Shown here one piece after another: positions 46,402 through 55,045 of a DNA stretch of 64,000 bases. Source of the stretch: Paenibacillus sp. FSL H8-0079 (GTDB lineage Bacteria; Bacillota; Bacilli; Paenibacillales; Paenibacillaceae). The stretch lies in NCBI RefSeq assembly GCF_037991315.1, contig NZ_CP150300.1, forward strand, positions 4,650,001 through 4,714,000, read 5' to 3'. The translations under genes and the position numbers were made by a program. Position 1 is the first letter of the stretch. Each line of letters opens with the position of its first letter. A model generated the notes under the pieces. That model had not been told where the DNA came from. It was given only the letters and a program-made list of their open reading frames with translations, and ran no database searches.

Positions 46402-46728
46402 ATGACGACAAAACAATCAGGCACCTACTTCCCTGCCGGAGTAGTTGAAGAATTCCTGCCACGAATCGGAAGAGTAGTTGAAATCCAGGATCATCAGCTT
46501 GCTGTCTTTCTTGCATCGGATGGTACCATCTTCGCTGCGGATAATCACAACCCCCACCCTAAGGGTGGGCCACTGGCTGAAGGCATTGTGTCCGGGCATT
46601 ATCTGTACGACCCACTGTATGATTGGAAAATCGACCTGACTACCGGTCTTGTGCAGGCACCAGACAATGGTCAAGTACAGATGTATCCGGTAAAGGTAGA
46701 GAACGGCCAGGTCTGGATCGAAATATAG
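46402..46728 (+). CDS. nirD: Nitrite reductase [NAD(P)H] small subunit
   Basis: A 108-residue NirD with a Rieske-like fold. DGTIFAADNHNPHPKGGPLAEGIV and LYDPLYDWKIDL are family hallmarks; the Rieske cysteines are absent, as is normal for NirD. AAGGAG precedes the ATG. 56 bp after nirB in the same operon. Confidence 0.94.
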   Translation: MTTKQSGTYFPAGVVEEFLPRIGRVVEIQDHQLAVFLASDGTIFAADNHNPHPKGGPLAEGIVSGHYLYDPLYDWKIDLTTGLVQAPDNGQVQMYPVKVENGQVWIEI

Positions 46729-46777
46729 CTCCATTGAAACGTTCAAAGATTGATGCAAAATAATGGGGGAAACCGTG

Positions 46778-47560
46778 ATGTATACACCAAGTGTTGAGGG
46801 AATTATTGAAGCTGCGGTTAAAAAACGGGATCAAATGAACGCAAGCCTGCCACGTTACATGGTTGCTGCCTTGATGGCTGGTGCCTATGTAGGACTTGGC
46901 ATCGTTCTGATCTTCAGTATTGGTGCTCCGCTCCTTGCAGCACAGTCACCACTGCAAACCATGTTGATGGGCATGTCCTTCGGACTCGCGCTCACGCTGG
47001 TCATCTTTGCCGGATCGGAACTGTTTACAGGTAACAATATGTTCTTTACCATGAGTACGCTGGCAGGCCGAACTACAGTTAACGATACGCTGAAGAACTG
47101 GGGGCTCGTCTTTGTCGGCAACCTGCTCGGTGCGATTCTGCTCAGTCTGCTGATAGTCGGTAGCGGCCTGTTCAAAACGGCTACGCCGGAACATCTGTTA
47201 TTCGTCGTATCTGCCAAAAAGATGGCCGCTCCCGTATCCGAGTTGTTCTTCCGCGGCATTCTCTGTAACTGGCTCGTCTGTCTGGCGATCTGGATGGCGG
47301 CACGCTCCAAAGAGGATATCGCCAAACTTGTTCTCATCTGGTGGTGTCTGTACGCATTTATCGCAAGTGGCTATGAGCACAGTGTTGCCAATATGACATT
47401 GCTGTCTTTATCCTGGTTGCTGCCAAACCACCCAGATACGATCACGATGGCAGGCTGGTTCCATAACATGATTCCGGTGACACTTGGTAATATCATCGGC
47501 GGTGCCCTCTTTGTCGGCATGGCGTACTGGTATACTTCGCCGGTACGAAAAAAATCATAA
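46778..47560 (+). CDS. nirC: Formate/nitrite transporter family protein (NirC-like)
   Basis: A 260-residue FNT-family pentameric channel with six TM segments. The FNT signatures GLALTLVIFAGSELFTGNNM and GILCNWLVCLAIWMA (usual GxxCNWLV) are clear. I choose the ATG at 46778, which has GGGGGA 7 nt upstream; an in-frame ATG at 46763 lacks a ribosome site. It probably moves nitrite for NirBD, a call that rests on gene context. Confidence 0.92.
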   Translation: MYTPSVEGIIEAAVKKRDQMNASLPRYMVAALMAGAYVGLGIVLIFSIGAPLLAAQSPLQTMLMGMSFGLALTLVIFAGSELFTGNNMFFTMSTLAGRTTVNDTLKNWGLVFVGNLLGAILLSLLIVGSGLFKTATPEHLLFVVSAKKMAAPVSELFFRGILCNWLVCLAIWMAARSKEDIAKLVLIWWCLYAFIASGYEHSVANMTLLSLSWLLPNHPDTITMAGWFHNMIPVTLGNIIGGALFVGMAYWYTSPVRKKS

Positions 47561-47611
47561 TTTTTGATTCAACTGCACTTATGTAGCCTAGAGCACAACA
47601 TCTACACACTG

Positions 47612-47663
47612 AAGCCATGATGGATGCCGAACTCACGTTCAGTCACACATCGTGGCTTTTTAT
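47612..47663 (+). terminator. Terminator of nirBDC
   Basis: AAGCCA-T-GATG and CATC-G-TGGCTT form an interrupted stem followed by TTTTATTG. The rest of 47561-47844 shows nothing else. Confidence 0.6.
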
Positions 47664-47844
47664 TGTTTGTCGATAAGCTGCTACTCTCTCGGACGTTTCC
47701 CTTTCATCCTCTCGTCCTTATATAGAGAAATTAAAAATTCATTTTACCTTTGATGCTATCCGCGTTAATCCACAGTTGACATAGTTGGCGTATAGTCGAT
47801 GGATACTCACACTTATACTCAACCAGCAAAGGATGAACGCTTAT

Positions 47845-48474
47845 ATGGGAATCCACACGTACTTCAGGTCACTAAACGATCTTGAACGTATTATTCGTAC
47901 ACCTGGCAAATTCAAATTCGAAGAACACAGCGTATCCGCCCATTCCTGGAAAGTCGTACAGTACGCCAAAACCCTCGCAGATATTGAGGAGCAACATGGA
48001 GTCACCATCGATTGGAAGAAGTTATACGAAATCACCAGCAGTCATGATTATGGCGAAATCTTCATCGGTGATATCAAAACACCAGTCAAACATTATTCAC
48101 TGGAGCTTCGTTCGATGCTGCAAAAGGTGGAAGAAGGCATGGTTGAACATTTTATTAATGAAAACATCCCTGAAGAGTTCCAGCCTATTTTCCGCAGACA
48201 GCTACGTGAAGGCAAAGACCAATCGGTCGAAGGACTGATTCTCGAAGTCGCAGACAAGATGGATCAGGTATATGAAGCCTTTGCCGAGCTCCAACGTGGC
48301 AATACGGAGAAAGAATTTATCGTCATGTACCGTTATGCCTTGATCAAAATCAAAAATATCGACCTCCACTGTGTGCAGTATTTCCTAGAACAGATTCTCC
48401 CTGACATGATCGATGAAGGTATTCGCTCCCCGTTTGATATTCGCAAAATAACCGAAGAAGCTTTGGCCCAGTAA
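47845..48474 (+). CDS. YfbR-like HD-domain 5'-nucleotidase
   Basis: A 209-residue HD-superfamily phosphohydrolase. Metal ligands are visible in FEEHSVSAHSWKV (His), SSHDYGEIFIGD (HD) and LEVADKMDQVYEA (Asp). YfbR-type enzymes dephosphorylate deoxynucleoside 5'-monophosphates; assignment here is by pattern. The start at 47845 follows AAAGGA at about 11 nt. It ends next to the convergent response regulator. Confidence 0.82.
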   Translation: MGIHTYFRSLNDLERIIRTPGKFKFEEHSVSAHSWKVVQYAKTLADIEEQHGVTIDWKKLYEITSSHDYGEIFIGDIKTPVKHYSLELRSMLQKVEEGMVEHFINENIPEEFQPIFRRQLREGKDQSVEGLILEVADKMDQVYEAFAELQRGNTEKEFIVMYRYALIKIKNIDLHCVQYFLEQILPDMIDEGIRSPFDIRKITEEALAQ

Positions 48475-49284
48475 TCAGCTCAAGTCAACATGGTGCTCAT
48501 CATCCATGGACAGGGCTTTTTTTCGTTCCTGTAATTGCAGTCGATACTCGCTAGGATACATTCCGGTTTTGTTTTTGAAGATTCGGCTGAAATAGTGGGA
48601 ATCACTATACCCTACCGCTACGCCAATGGTCTTGATATCCATATTTTCGTGCGTGACGAGCATGCGCTTCGCTTCATTCATTCGCAGGCCTGTCATATAT
48701 TTCAGTGGAGTCTCCCCTGTTACTTTCTTAAAACACTTCCCTAGATAGTCCACACTAAAATGCATCTGCCCTGCCATGTCCTGAAGCGTAATCTCATGCA
48801 TGTAATTCTGCTTCAAATACAGCTTAACGGCCTCTGCGATGTCCTCTGGCTTCACCTGCTCATCCAGCACGGCACTGACATGGGCAAGCGAATCCACTGC
48901 GCTCCCAAGCTTCAATTCCATTGCATCGAGCAGTGTACGAAGCTGTTCTTCCGACAATGGTTTGAGCAGATAATCCTCCACCTTGTAGCTGATTGCCTGC
49001 CGTGCATACTCGAATTCATGATAACCACTCAGAATGACAATCTTTACATGCGGATAGGCAAAATACAGATATTTGGCCAGTTCCAATCCATTCATTACTG
49101 GCATCTGAATATCGGTTACAACCAGGTCAGGAACGGAATGTTCGATCAGCTGTAACGCTTCCTGACCGTTCCTCGCCTCACCGATCACCTCGAACCGGGT
49201 GCCCAGCTCCCTAAATTTGCGCGATACATTGCGGCGAATCAAGGCCTCGTCCTCCACAATAATCGTTCTGTATTTAATCGTCAT
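48475..49284 (-). CDS. AraC-type response regulator
   Basis: A CheY-like receiver (about residues 1-120; acidic pocket VEDEA, phospho-acceptor Asp in DLVVTDIQMP, Lys in YLLKPL) fused to a C-terminal AraC helix-turn-helix domain (about 165-265; ETPLKYMTGLRMNEAKRML, VGYSDSHYFSRIFKNKTG). The frame overlaps the kinase gene. ATGs at 49296 and 49284 are both possible; the first lies only 1 nt after AAAGGAG, the second 13 nt, so the start is uncertain by four codons. It pairs with the kinase upstream and probably controls the divergent sugar transporter. Confidence 0.9.
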   Translation of the reverse strand: MTIKYRTIIVEDEALIRRNVSRKFRELGTRFEVIGEARNGQEALQLIEHSVPDLVVTDIQMPVMNGLELAKYLYFAYPHVKIVILSGYHEFEYARQAISYKVEDYLLKPLSEEQLRTLLDAMELKLGSAVDSLAHVSAVLDEQVKPEDIAEAVKLYLKQNYMHEITLQDMAGQMHFSVDYLGKCFKKVTGETPLKYMTGLRMNEAKRMLVTHENMDIKTIGVAVGYSDSHYFSRIFKNKTGMYPSEYRLQLQERKKALSMDDEHHVDLS

Positions 49285-49288
49285 GGGT

Positions 49289-51208
49289 TCAGTCATGCTC
49301 CTTTCGAATGGAACCACCTATGGTAATCTGGACACCGCCGGAAGGCTTGTTTGTAATCTGCATGTGGGCTGCAGTGCCATACCATAATTTCAATCGGACC
49401 CAGATATTCTTGAGTCCCATACCGTTAATTTCAAGATCGGGCATACGCTCCCACTCCTGTGACTGTTTGATGTAATGCATGATCTTGGCAAGTGCCTCGG
49501 GTTCCATGCCAGGCCCGTTATCGTCCACGTGGATCATCCAAGTCTCCTGTACCGCATCCATAGCTCCAGTAATGTTCAGTCTCCATGGAGGGGTATCACC
49601 CAGTCCATATTTCATGGCATTTTCGAGTAGTGGTTGTACCATCAGCATCGGAACCTGGATATTTTGCATCTCATCCGGAATATGGAACGCATAGTGCAGA
49701 TCATCCTCGAACCGAATTTTCATACACTCCAGATATCGCTCACAATAATCCAGTTCTTGAGACAGTGGAACCCCGTTCTTACCCGGAGTAGAAATATAAC
49801 GGAGCATGGATGCAATATGACCACAGAAAGCGACAATCTGCTCATTCATGCCTTCTTCCGCCATGATGCTAATATTCGTGATGTTGTTGTAGAGAAAATG
49901 CGGGTTCATCTGGGATTGTAACGCCAGTAATCTCGCTTCTGTCTCCTGGGATTTCATCGCCAGCCTGTCCTGAAAAGATTGTACAAGTTGCTGATTCAGC
50001 CGGATAAACGTATCATTCAGCTCATCCATCTCCCGGATGGAACCGGGATGCTCCAGCTTGAACAAATGTGCCGAAGCCTGACCTGATATCAGATCGTTCT
50101 CACCCGTCTTCTGAATAATGCGCTGTAAGCGATGCAGCGGCAAAGTAACCCGTTTGGAGATCAGATACGAGAGAACCAGAATCAGCATGAGAGTAGCTAA
50201 TGTGGCACCAATAAACATCACAGCCATCCGGTTGAGACTGGCGAAAAGGGACTGCTTCGACTGCATGACAACAACGGTCCATCCCGTCTCCTGTGACGTC
50301 ATATACGTCATCATTTGCTTGGAATGATCGAGAGGATCGGTTACTTCTTGCATGGTATCAGTGGGAAATGTACGATGTTGAATCAAGTCCACATCATCGA
50401 AATAGCCTGCTTCGGAAGCATCGGCGCCCGACGAAAGCGGATATAACCGTGTATTTTGTTCATCCATCACATAGATGCGAAGCTCATCGTTACCCGCCTG
50501 CAAGTCATTCAAATGCTGGAACAGGGTTCCGGCATCCTGCAAAATCTCAACCACGCCCTGGCTGACATAATTGCCATCTTTGTATACCCGGGTAAGCGAT
50601 ATGTAGGGTTGTTCTGACTTTCCCTCCCCTGTTGGCATGGGTAAAGCTCCCCCCTCTAACAGACGGATCACTCGCCAGCCACTCCGCTCCCAGGTTTCCT
50701 TGTACCAAGGTCGCTGAGTCAGATCCATCGACAGTTGACCGTTGAATGCACCCGCTCCCAGCATCTTGCCGTTCACATCATAGATATTGGCCTGCTTGGC
50801 TGTATTGGAGCTGCTGATGATCGCCAGTATGACGTCAATCAGTGTGGTTGTATCTTTGTACAATGCGGGGTCACTCGTCAGTGTCTGTTCACTGTCCTCC
50901 GCTGGTGCCAAGTAGTGACTGAAGTGTTCCTTTACCAGATTGGAGTACACGATATTCATGGAGAAGTTGTTCATTTTCACCACTTCCTGATCCAGATTGC
51001 CAACAATCGATACCCCCAGTTGTTTCTGCTGTTCTTCACTTCGATGACGAATGTCACTTGCGAGAAAAACATACAAAAGCCCAGCCACAATCAGCGAAAA
51101 GATAATAAATACCGCAGAGTAATAGGCAAACAGACTTTGCTGAAGCGTTCCAAATCGATACCGCAATCCCCACACACCTCGTCCTATGATGATATTGGTT
51201 ACACCCAT
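49289..51208 (-). CDS. Sensor histidine kinase (LytS/YesM-like, HPK7)
   Basis: About 639 residues: a TM helix near 25-50, an extracellular dCache-like sensor domain, a second TM (about 275-300), a HAMP domain, a His_kinase region with MNPHFLYNNITNISIMAEEG (phospho-His) and an HATPase domain (NAMKYGLG, DNGPGM). The ATG at 51208 has GGGTGG 9 nt upstream; an open frame reaches an ATG at 51280 that abuts the cre element and lacks a ribosome site. It is in an operon with the AraC regulator and senses an unknown, probably sugar-linked, signal. Confidence 0.9.
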   Translation of the reverse strand: MGVTNIIIGRGVWGLRYRFGTLQQSLFAYYSAVFIIFSLIVAGLLYVFLASDIRHRSEEQQKQLGVSIVGNLDQEVVKMNNFSMNIVYSNLVKEHFSHYLAPAEDSEQTLTSDPALYKDTTTLIDVILAIISSSNTAKQANIYDVNGKMLGAGAFNGQLSMDLTQRPWYKETWERSGWRVIRLLEGGALPMPTGEGKSEQPYISLTRVYKDGNYVSQGVVEILQDAGTLFQHLNDLQAGNDELRIYVMDEQNTRLYPLSSGADASEAGYFDDVDLIQHRTFPTDTMQEVTDPLDHSKQMMTYMTSQETGWTVVVMQSKQSLFASLNRMAVMFIGATLATLMLILVLSYLISKRVTLPLHRLQRIIQKTGENDLISGQASAHLFKLEHPGSIREMDELNDTFIRLNQQLVQSFQDRLAMKSQETEARLLALQSQMNPHFLYNNITNISIMAEEGMNEQIVAFCGHIASMLRYISTPGKNGVPLSQELDYCERYLECMKIRFEDDLHYAFHIPDEMQNIQVPMLMVQPLLENAMKYGLGDTPPWRLNITGAMDAVQETWMIHVDDNGPGMEPEALAKIMHYIKQSQEWERMPDLEINGMGLKNIWVRLKLWYGTAAHMQITNKPSGGVQITIGGSIRKEHD

Positions 51209-51281
51209 CGAAAATGTCCACCCAACAGAACGCTTTTGTCTATTGAGCGCATTCGTTCTTCGCAGTAAAGTTATCCACATA

Positions 51282-51296
51282 AGAATACGCTTACAT
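51282..51296 (-). promoter_or_regulatory. Catabolite-responsive element (cre)
   Basis: ATGTAAGCGTATTCT on the minus strand matches the CcpA cre consensus WTGNAANCGNWNNCW at every defined position. It lies between the divergent kinase and solute-binding protein genes and overlaps CGCTTA-CAT-TAAGCG. Confidence 0.7.
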
Positions 51297-51343
51297 TAAG
51301 CGTTTCGGCAAGTGACAATTTTCTTTATATTCCGGGAGGTTCA

Positions 51344-52648
51344 ATGATGAGAAAACGATTTCTATTTTCGCTTGCAAGTGTGCTCTTGCTCTCCACCCTG
51401 CTACTTGCCGGATGCAACTCAGGGAAAAGTGCTGAAGGTTCGGGTAAGGTGACACTCACGTTTGGAACGAGTCAATCTGGTATTCCTCGCACAGGCATTA
51501 TGCAGACGATGGCCAAGGAATATGAGCAGGAGACCGGGGTCAAAATTGATTTCCAGGTCGTACCTGACGCACAGTGGCGGGACCTGATCAAGGTGAAGCT
51601 TGCCTCTGGCGAAGCACCTGACATTTTCAATGTCGATGTGGACCCACTGAGCATGCCGGCTAACGTAAGACCGGAGGAAAATGCCATTGACTTGACCAAT
51701 GAGGAATTCACAGGTCGGATGTCCGAAGAGATTTTGCCAACCGTCAGTCACAATGACAAGGTATACGGGGTTTCTTTTGCCCCATCGAAAATCTGGTATG
51801 TGTACTATAACAAACGTATCTTCGCAGAGCTTGGCATTGAGCCTCCTACATCCTATGCGGAATTCAAGGCAATCAGCCAGAAAATTAAAGATAAAGACAT
51901 CATTCCGTTCTATCAGGCACCTGCCAGCGGGTGGTATCAGGTTCTGCCTTTGTTCGAAACGGGGCCTAACTATGAGCAAACAACAGCAGGAACCTATGAG
52001 AAGCTGAACAATAATGAGATGAAAATAGCAGATATGACACAGCTTAAGACGGTCATTGAGCAGTTAAAGGAATTTGCGGATCTCGGTTATTTCGGCAAAG
52101 ACTTCTTGTCCAATACAGTTGAAGCGGGAATTGAAGCGTTTGGTCAGGAGAAAGCGGCTATGCTGCTGCGGGTGCCAGGTACGGAAAAGGAAGTGTCCGA
52201 AGCGTATCCGGAAATGGAAGACAACATGGGATTCTTCGTCATGCCATGGGGTGACAATCAGACGATTGGCGTGAACCCGGGCGGATCGGCTGCGATGTTC
52301 GGCAACAAGAACAGTAAACATCCCGAAGAAGTGCTGAAATTCTTCCGTTGGATTACCGAGCATGATCATCTGCAACGTGTGTTCGATGAAGGTGAAGGTA
52401 ACCTGACGATCTGCTGGCCGGAAATCGAACCGAAGCTGACACAGGACTATATTGATTATGAGAAAAATCATGAAAAAGGTACGGTCATGCAGGCCGCTGT
52501 GAAATATATTGATCCACAATGGATGGATATCGGCAAGGATCTGTCAGGCATGTTCGCTGGCGCAATGACACCGGATCAGATTCTGCAAAATATCGATAAA
52601 CGCCGGGCTGAACAAGCCAAAGTGTTGAAGGATGAAGCGTGGCAATAA
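51344..52648 (+). CDS. Sugar ABC transporter substrate-binding lipoprotein
   Basis: A 434-residue family 1 extracellular solute-binding protein. The lipobox LLLAGC gives an acylated Cys at residue 24. The mature part has the usual bilobed pattern (TFGTSQSGIPRTG; DIFNVDVDPLSMPA; WYVYYNKRIFAELGIEPP). GGGAGG lies 4-7 nt before the two adjacent ATG codons. It is first in an operon with two permeases. The sugar cannot be named. Confidence 0.92.
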   Translation: MMRKRFLFSLASVLLLSTLLLAGCNSGKSAEGSGKVTLTFGTSQSGIPRTGIMQTMAKEYEQETGVKIDFQVVPDAQWRDLIKVKLASGEAPDIFNVDVDPLSMPANVRPEENAIDLTNEEFTGRMSEEILPTVSHNDKVYGVSFAPSKIWYVYYNKRIFAELGIEPPTSYAEFKAISQKIKDKDIIPFYQAPASGWYQVLPLFETGPNYEQTTAGTYEKLNNNEMKIADMTQLKTVIEQLKEFADLGYFGKDFLSNTVEAGIEAFGQEKAAMLLRVPGTEKEVSEAYPEMEDNMGFFVMPWGDNQTIGVNPGGSAAMFGNKNSKHPEEVLKFFRWITEHDHLQRVFDEGEGNLTICWPEIEPKLTQDYIDYEKNHEKGTVMQAAVKYIDPQWMDIGKDLSGMFAGAMTPDQILQNIDKRRAEQAKVLKDEAWQ

Positions 52649-52748
52649 TAGCGTATCTTTCAGATAAACATAAACGCTGAATAGCGTTACATGCAGCGGG
52701 CATTCGCCCGCTTGTGTATTTTGGCAGGAAGGAAAGGTGTTACGGATT

Positions 52749-53621
52749 ATGAATGCGAACAAAATCTATCCCTGGTATTTCTCATCTGGAGCGATTGTGT
52801 TATATCTGCTGTTCATTGTCGCTCCCGCCCTGCTGGGCATCTATTATTCCTTCACCGACTGGAACAGCTATAGTTCGGAGAAGAACTTTATTGGTCTGGA
52901 GCATTTCCGCACTATTCTCGCGGGTGATCCCACCTATCTGCTTTTTATCAAAAATACAGTCTTGTTCACCCTGGTTACATCCATCGCCAAGACGGTTCTC
53001 GGCTTGTTTCTGGCCCTGCTGCTGGTCAGCGGTGTAAAGGCCGCGAATCTGCATCGGATGATTATCTTCTCCCCACAGGTGCTGTCGTTCCTGATTGTTG
53101 GACTCGTGTTCAAAAGTCTGCTCGACCCCAACAACGGGTTCGTTAACGTGACCCTGCGTTCCATGGGACTGGACGTTCTCGCCCAGAACTGGCTGGGTTC
53201 CCTGACCTGGGCCATGCCATCCATTATGGCGGTGGACACCTGGAAAGGCATGGGATACATCATGGTGCTGTTCATAGCCGGACTGCTTGCCATTCCCCGC
53301 GATTACTACGAGGCAGCGTCCATTGACGGCGCAGGATTCGGGCAGAAGCTGTTCCGGATCACGATTCCAATGCTGATGCCTACCATTACCATTGCCACGG
53401 TGCTCAATATTACATACGGACTGAGAGTTTTCGATGCCGTATACGTGCTAACCAACGGTGGGCCCGGTAACGCGACAGATGTCATTAACACTGCGGTCTA
53501 TTCCTCTTTTGCCAAAGGATATTGGGGACTCGGAAGTGCACTTTCCACCATCCTGTTTGTCATCATGGCGATCATCTCCTTCTTCATCATTCGTTTGATG
53601 AACCGAAAGGTGGAATACTGA
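52749..53621 (+). CDS. Sugar ABC transporter permease (MalF-like)
   Basis: A 290-residue permease with six TM segments. The EAA-type loop for the ATPase is EAASIDGAGFGQKLFRITIPML. The ATG at 52749 follows AAGGAAAGG; a GTG at 52737 overlaps that site. 100 bp after the binding protein. No ATP-binding gene is present, so a shared MsmX-type ATPase is expected. Confidence 0.93.
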   Translation: MNANKIYPWYFSSGAIVLYLLFIVAPALLGIYYSFTDWNSYSSEKNFIGLEHFRTILAGDPTYLLFIKNTVLFTLVTSIAKTVLGLFLALLLVSGVKAANLHRMIIFSPQVLSFLIVGLVFKSLLDPNNGFVNVTLRSMGLDVLAQNWLGSLTWAMPSIMAVDTWKGMGYIMVLFIAGLLAIPRDYYEAASIDGAGFGQKLFRITIPMLMPTITIATVLNITYGLRVFDAVYVLTNGGPGNATDVINTAVYSSFAKGYWGLGSALSTILFVIMAIISFFIIRLMNRKVEY

Positions 53622-53622
53622 C

Positions 53623-54447
53623 ATGCGATTGAGAAAAAGATTGGCTTCGATCGGGTTAAATGTACTCGCCTGGCTGCTTAGCCTGGTGGTCCTGATTCCT
53701 TTTGTCGTCATTGTACTGAATTCATTCAAGTCGGATGCCGAGGCCAAAGTGCTGAAGCTGACGCTGCCCGAGAAGTTTATTTTCGAAAATTACAAAATTG
53801 TCTATGAACAGGGACATTTGGGCGGTTCTTTTTTCAACAGTCTGCTGCATTCCGGAGCTTCTTCCCTGCTATTGGTGTTTGTTGTGGCTTTCTCGGCCTT
53901 CACGTTATCTCGTAACCATTCGAAGCTCAGCAAGTTTCTGTACTTCTTCCTGATTCTTGGCATTACGCTGCCACTCAACTACATTCCGCTGATGGAAGTC
54001 ATGAAGTCGATGGGTATGATCAATTCACATGTCGGCATGATTCTGCTCTACACGGCCATGGGCATTCCGATCTCGCTGTTCATTACGTATGCATTCGTGT
54101 CTAACATCCCGAAGGAGCTGGATGAAGCGGCCATTATGGACGGATGTAATGGGATCAAGCTATTCCTGCGAATCATTGTGCCGTTGTTAACCTCGGTGCT
54201 GGTGACGGTATTTGTCCTGAACTTCCTGAGTGTCTGGAATGAATTCACTGCTCCGCTCTATATGCTCAACACGGTGGAAATGTGGCCGATGACGCTAGCT
54301 GTATATAACTTCTTTGGACAATTCAGTGCCCAGTGGAATCTGGTCAGTGCAGATATTGTACTTACGTCATTGCCTGTGTTAATTGTCTTCCTAATAGGGC
54401 AAAAGTATATTGTTGGGGGAATAACTTCAGGGGCTGTTAAGGGTTAA
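53623..54447 (+). CDS. Sugar ABC transporter permease (MalG-like)
   Basis: A 274-residue carbohydrate permease with six TM segments and the EAA loop LDEAAIMDGCNGIKLFLRII. It starts 1 bp after the MalF-like gene, with AAAGGTGG upstream, and closes the operon. No glycoside hydrolase follows. Confidence 0.93.
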   Translation: MRLRKRLASIGLNVLAWLLSLVVLIPFVVIVLNSFKSDAEAKVLKLTLPEKFIFENYKIVYEQGHLGGSFFNSLLHSGASSLLLVFVVAFSAFTLSRNHSKLSKFLYFFLILGITLPLNYIPLMEVMKSMGMINSHVGMILLYTAMGIPISLFITYAFVSNIPKELDEAAIMDGCNGIKLFLRIIVPLLTSVLVTVFVLNFLSVWNEFTAPLYMLNTVEMWPMTLAVYNFFGQFSAQWNLVSADIVLTSLPVLIVFLIGQKYIVGGITSGAVKG

Positions 54448-54456
54448 AAGATCTAG

Positions 54457-54485
54457 TTGACATCAAATCATTTTGTAACTATTAT
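54457..54485 (+). promoter_or_regulatory. SigA promoter of the Rrf2 gene
   Basis: TTGACA (54457-54462) and TATTAT (54480-54485) are separated by 17 bases. The -10 lies inside a palindrome, so repressor binding would block it. Confidence 0.8.
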
Positions 54486-54493
54486 GGTTACAA
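54473..54493 (+). promoter_or_regulatory. Probable Rrf2 operator (autoregulatory)
   Basis: TTGTAAC-TATTATG-GTTACAA is a perfect palindrome covering the -10 element. A related half-site TTGTAATCA is repeated before the next gene at 54970. Confidence 0.65.
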
Positions 54494-54508
54494 CGGTGGT
54501 GATCATCC

Positions 54509-54934
54509 ATGAGACAAATCAGCAGTCGCTTTTCCATTGCGGTTCATACCCTGTCCCTGATCGCTGTTATGCCCAATGAATGCACCGGAGATGTTATCGC
54601 TCAGAGTGTGAATACGAATCCCGTGATTATTCGGCGGATTATGTCCAAGCTGAAACAGGCGGGTCTGATCGACGTCAGACCTGGTGTGGGCGGTGCTTCC
54701 TTGTTGAAAGATCCGGCGGACATTACCCTTCTCGATGTATATCGAGCGCTTGAGGTCGTGGAGGATGGGGAATTGTTTAACTTTCACAAACATCCGAACC
54801 CGAAATGTCCGGTGGGCAATATGATCGAACACACCTTACGTGCCGAACTCATTGAGGCTCAGACAGCCATGGAACAGCGCTTGAATCGTGTAACCATACA
54901 GCAGATGATGGATCAGATTCATGTCTCTGAATAA
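54509..54934 (+). CDS. Rrf2-family transcriptional regulator (YwnA-like)
   Basis: A 141-residue winged-helix regulator. The helix-turn-helix is in the first 60 residues (SGDVIAQSV-like: CTGDVIAQSVNTNPVIIRRI), and a wing follows (GLIDVRPGVGGASLLK). Only two cysteines (near residues 25 and 109) are present, not the three-cysteine Fe-S pattern of IscR, so it probably senses by a cysteine thiol or another means. GGTGGTGAT precedes the ATG. It diverges in control from the sugar operon and lies next to the QorB-like gene. Confidence 0.88.
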   Translation: MRQISSRFSIAVHTLSLIAVMPNECTGDVIAQSVNTNPVIIRRIMSKLKQAGLIDVRPGVGGASLLKDPADITLLDVYRALEVVEDGELFNFHKHPNPKCPVGNMIEHTLRAELIEAQTAMEQRLNRVTIQQMMDQIHVSE

Positions 54935-54959
54935 AAAAAGCTCATTGTGAGCTTTTTTT
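54933..54959 (+). terminator. Terminator of the Rrf2 gene
   Basis: AAAAAAGCTCA and TGAGCTTTTTT form a stem with a 3-base loop, at the stop codon. Confidence 0.85.
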
Positions 54960-54969
54960 AACCCTTTTG

Positions 54970-55005
54970 TTGTAATCACACCTGTTATAACATTTTTGAT
55001 TACAA
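54970..55005 (+). promoter_or_regulatory. Symmetric 36-bp operator before the QorB-like gene
   Basis: TTGTAATCA and TGATTACAA are inverted at the ends, and GTTATAAC lies exactly on the same centre (54987.5). The outer half-sites resemble those of the operator at 54473, which suggests control by the Rrf2 protein. Confidence 0.6.
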
Positions 55006-55045
55006 CCATATGCAAACAAAACACATATCATAGGAGGAAAAGAAA

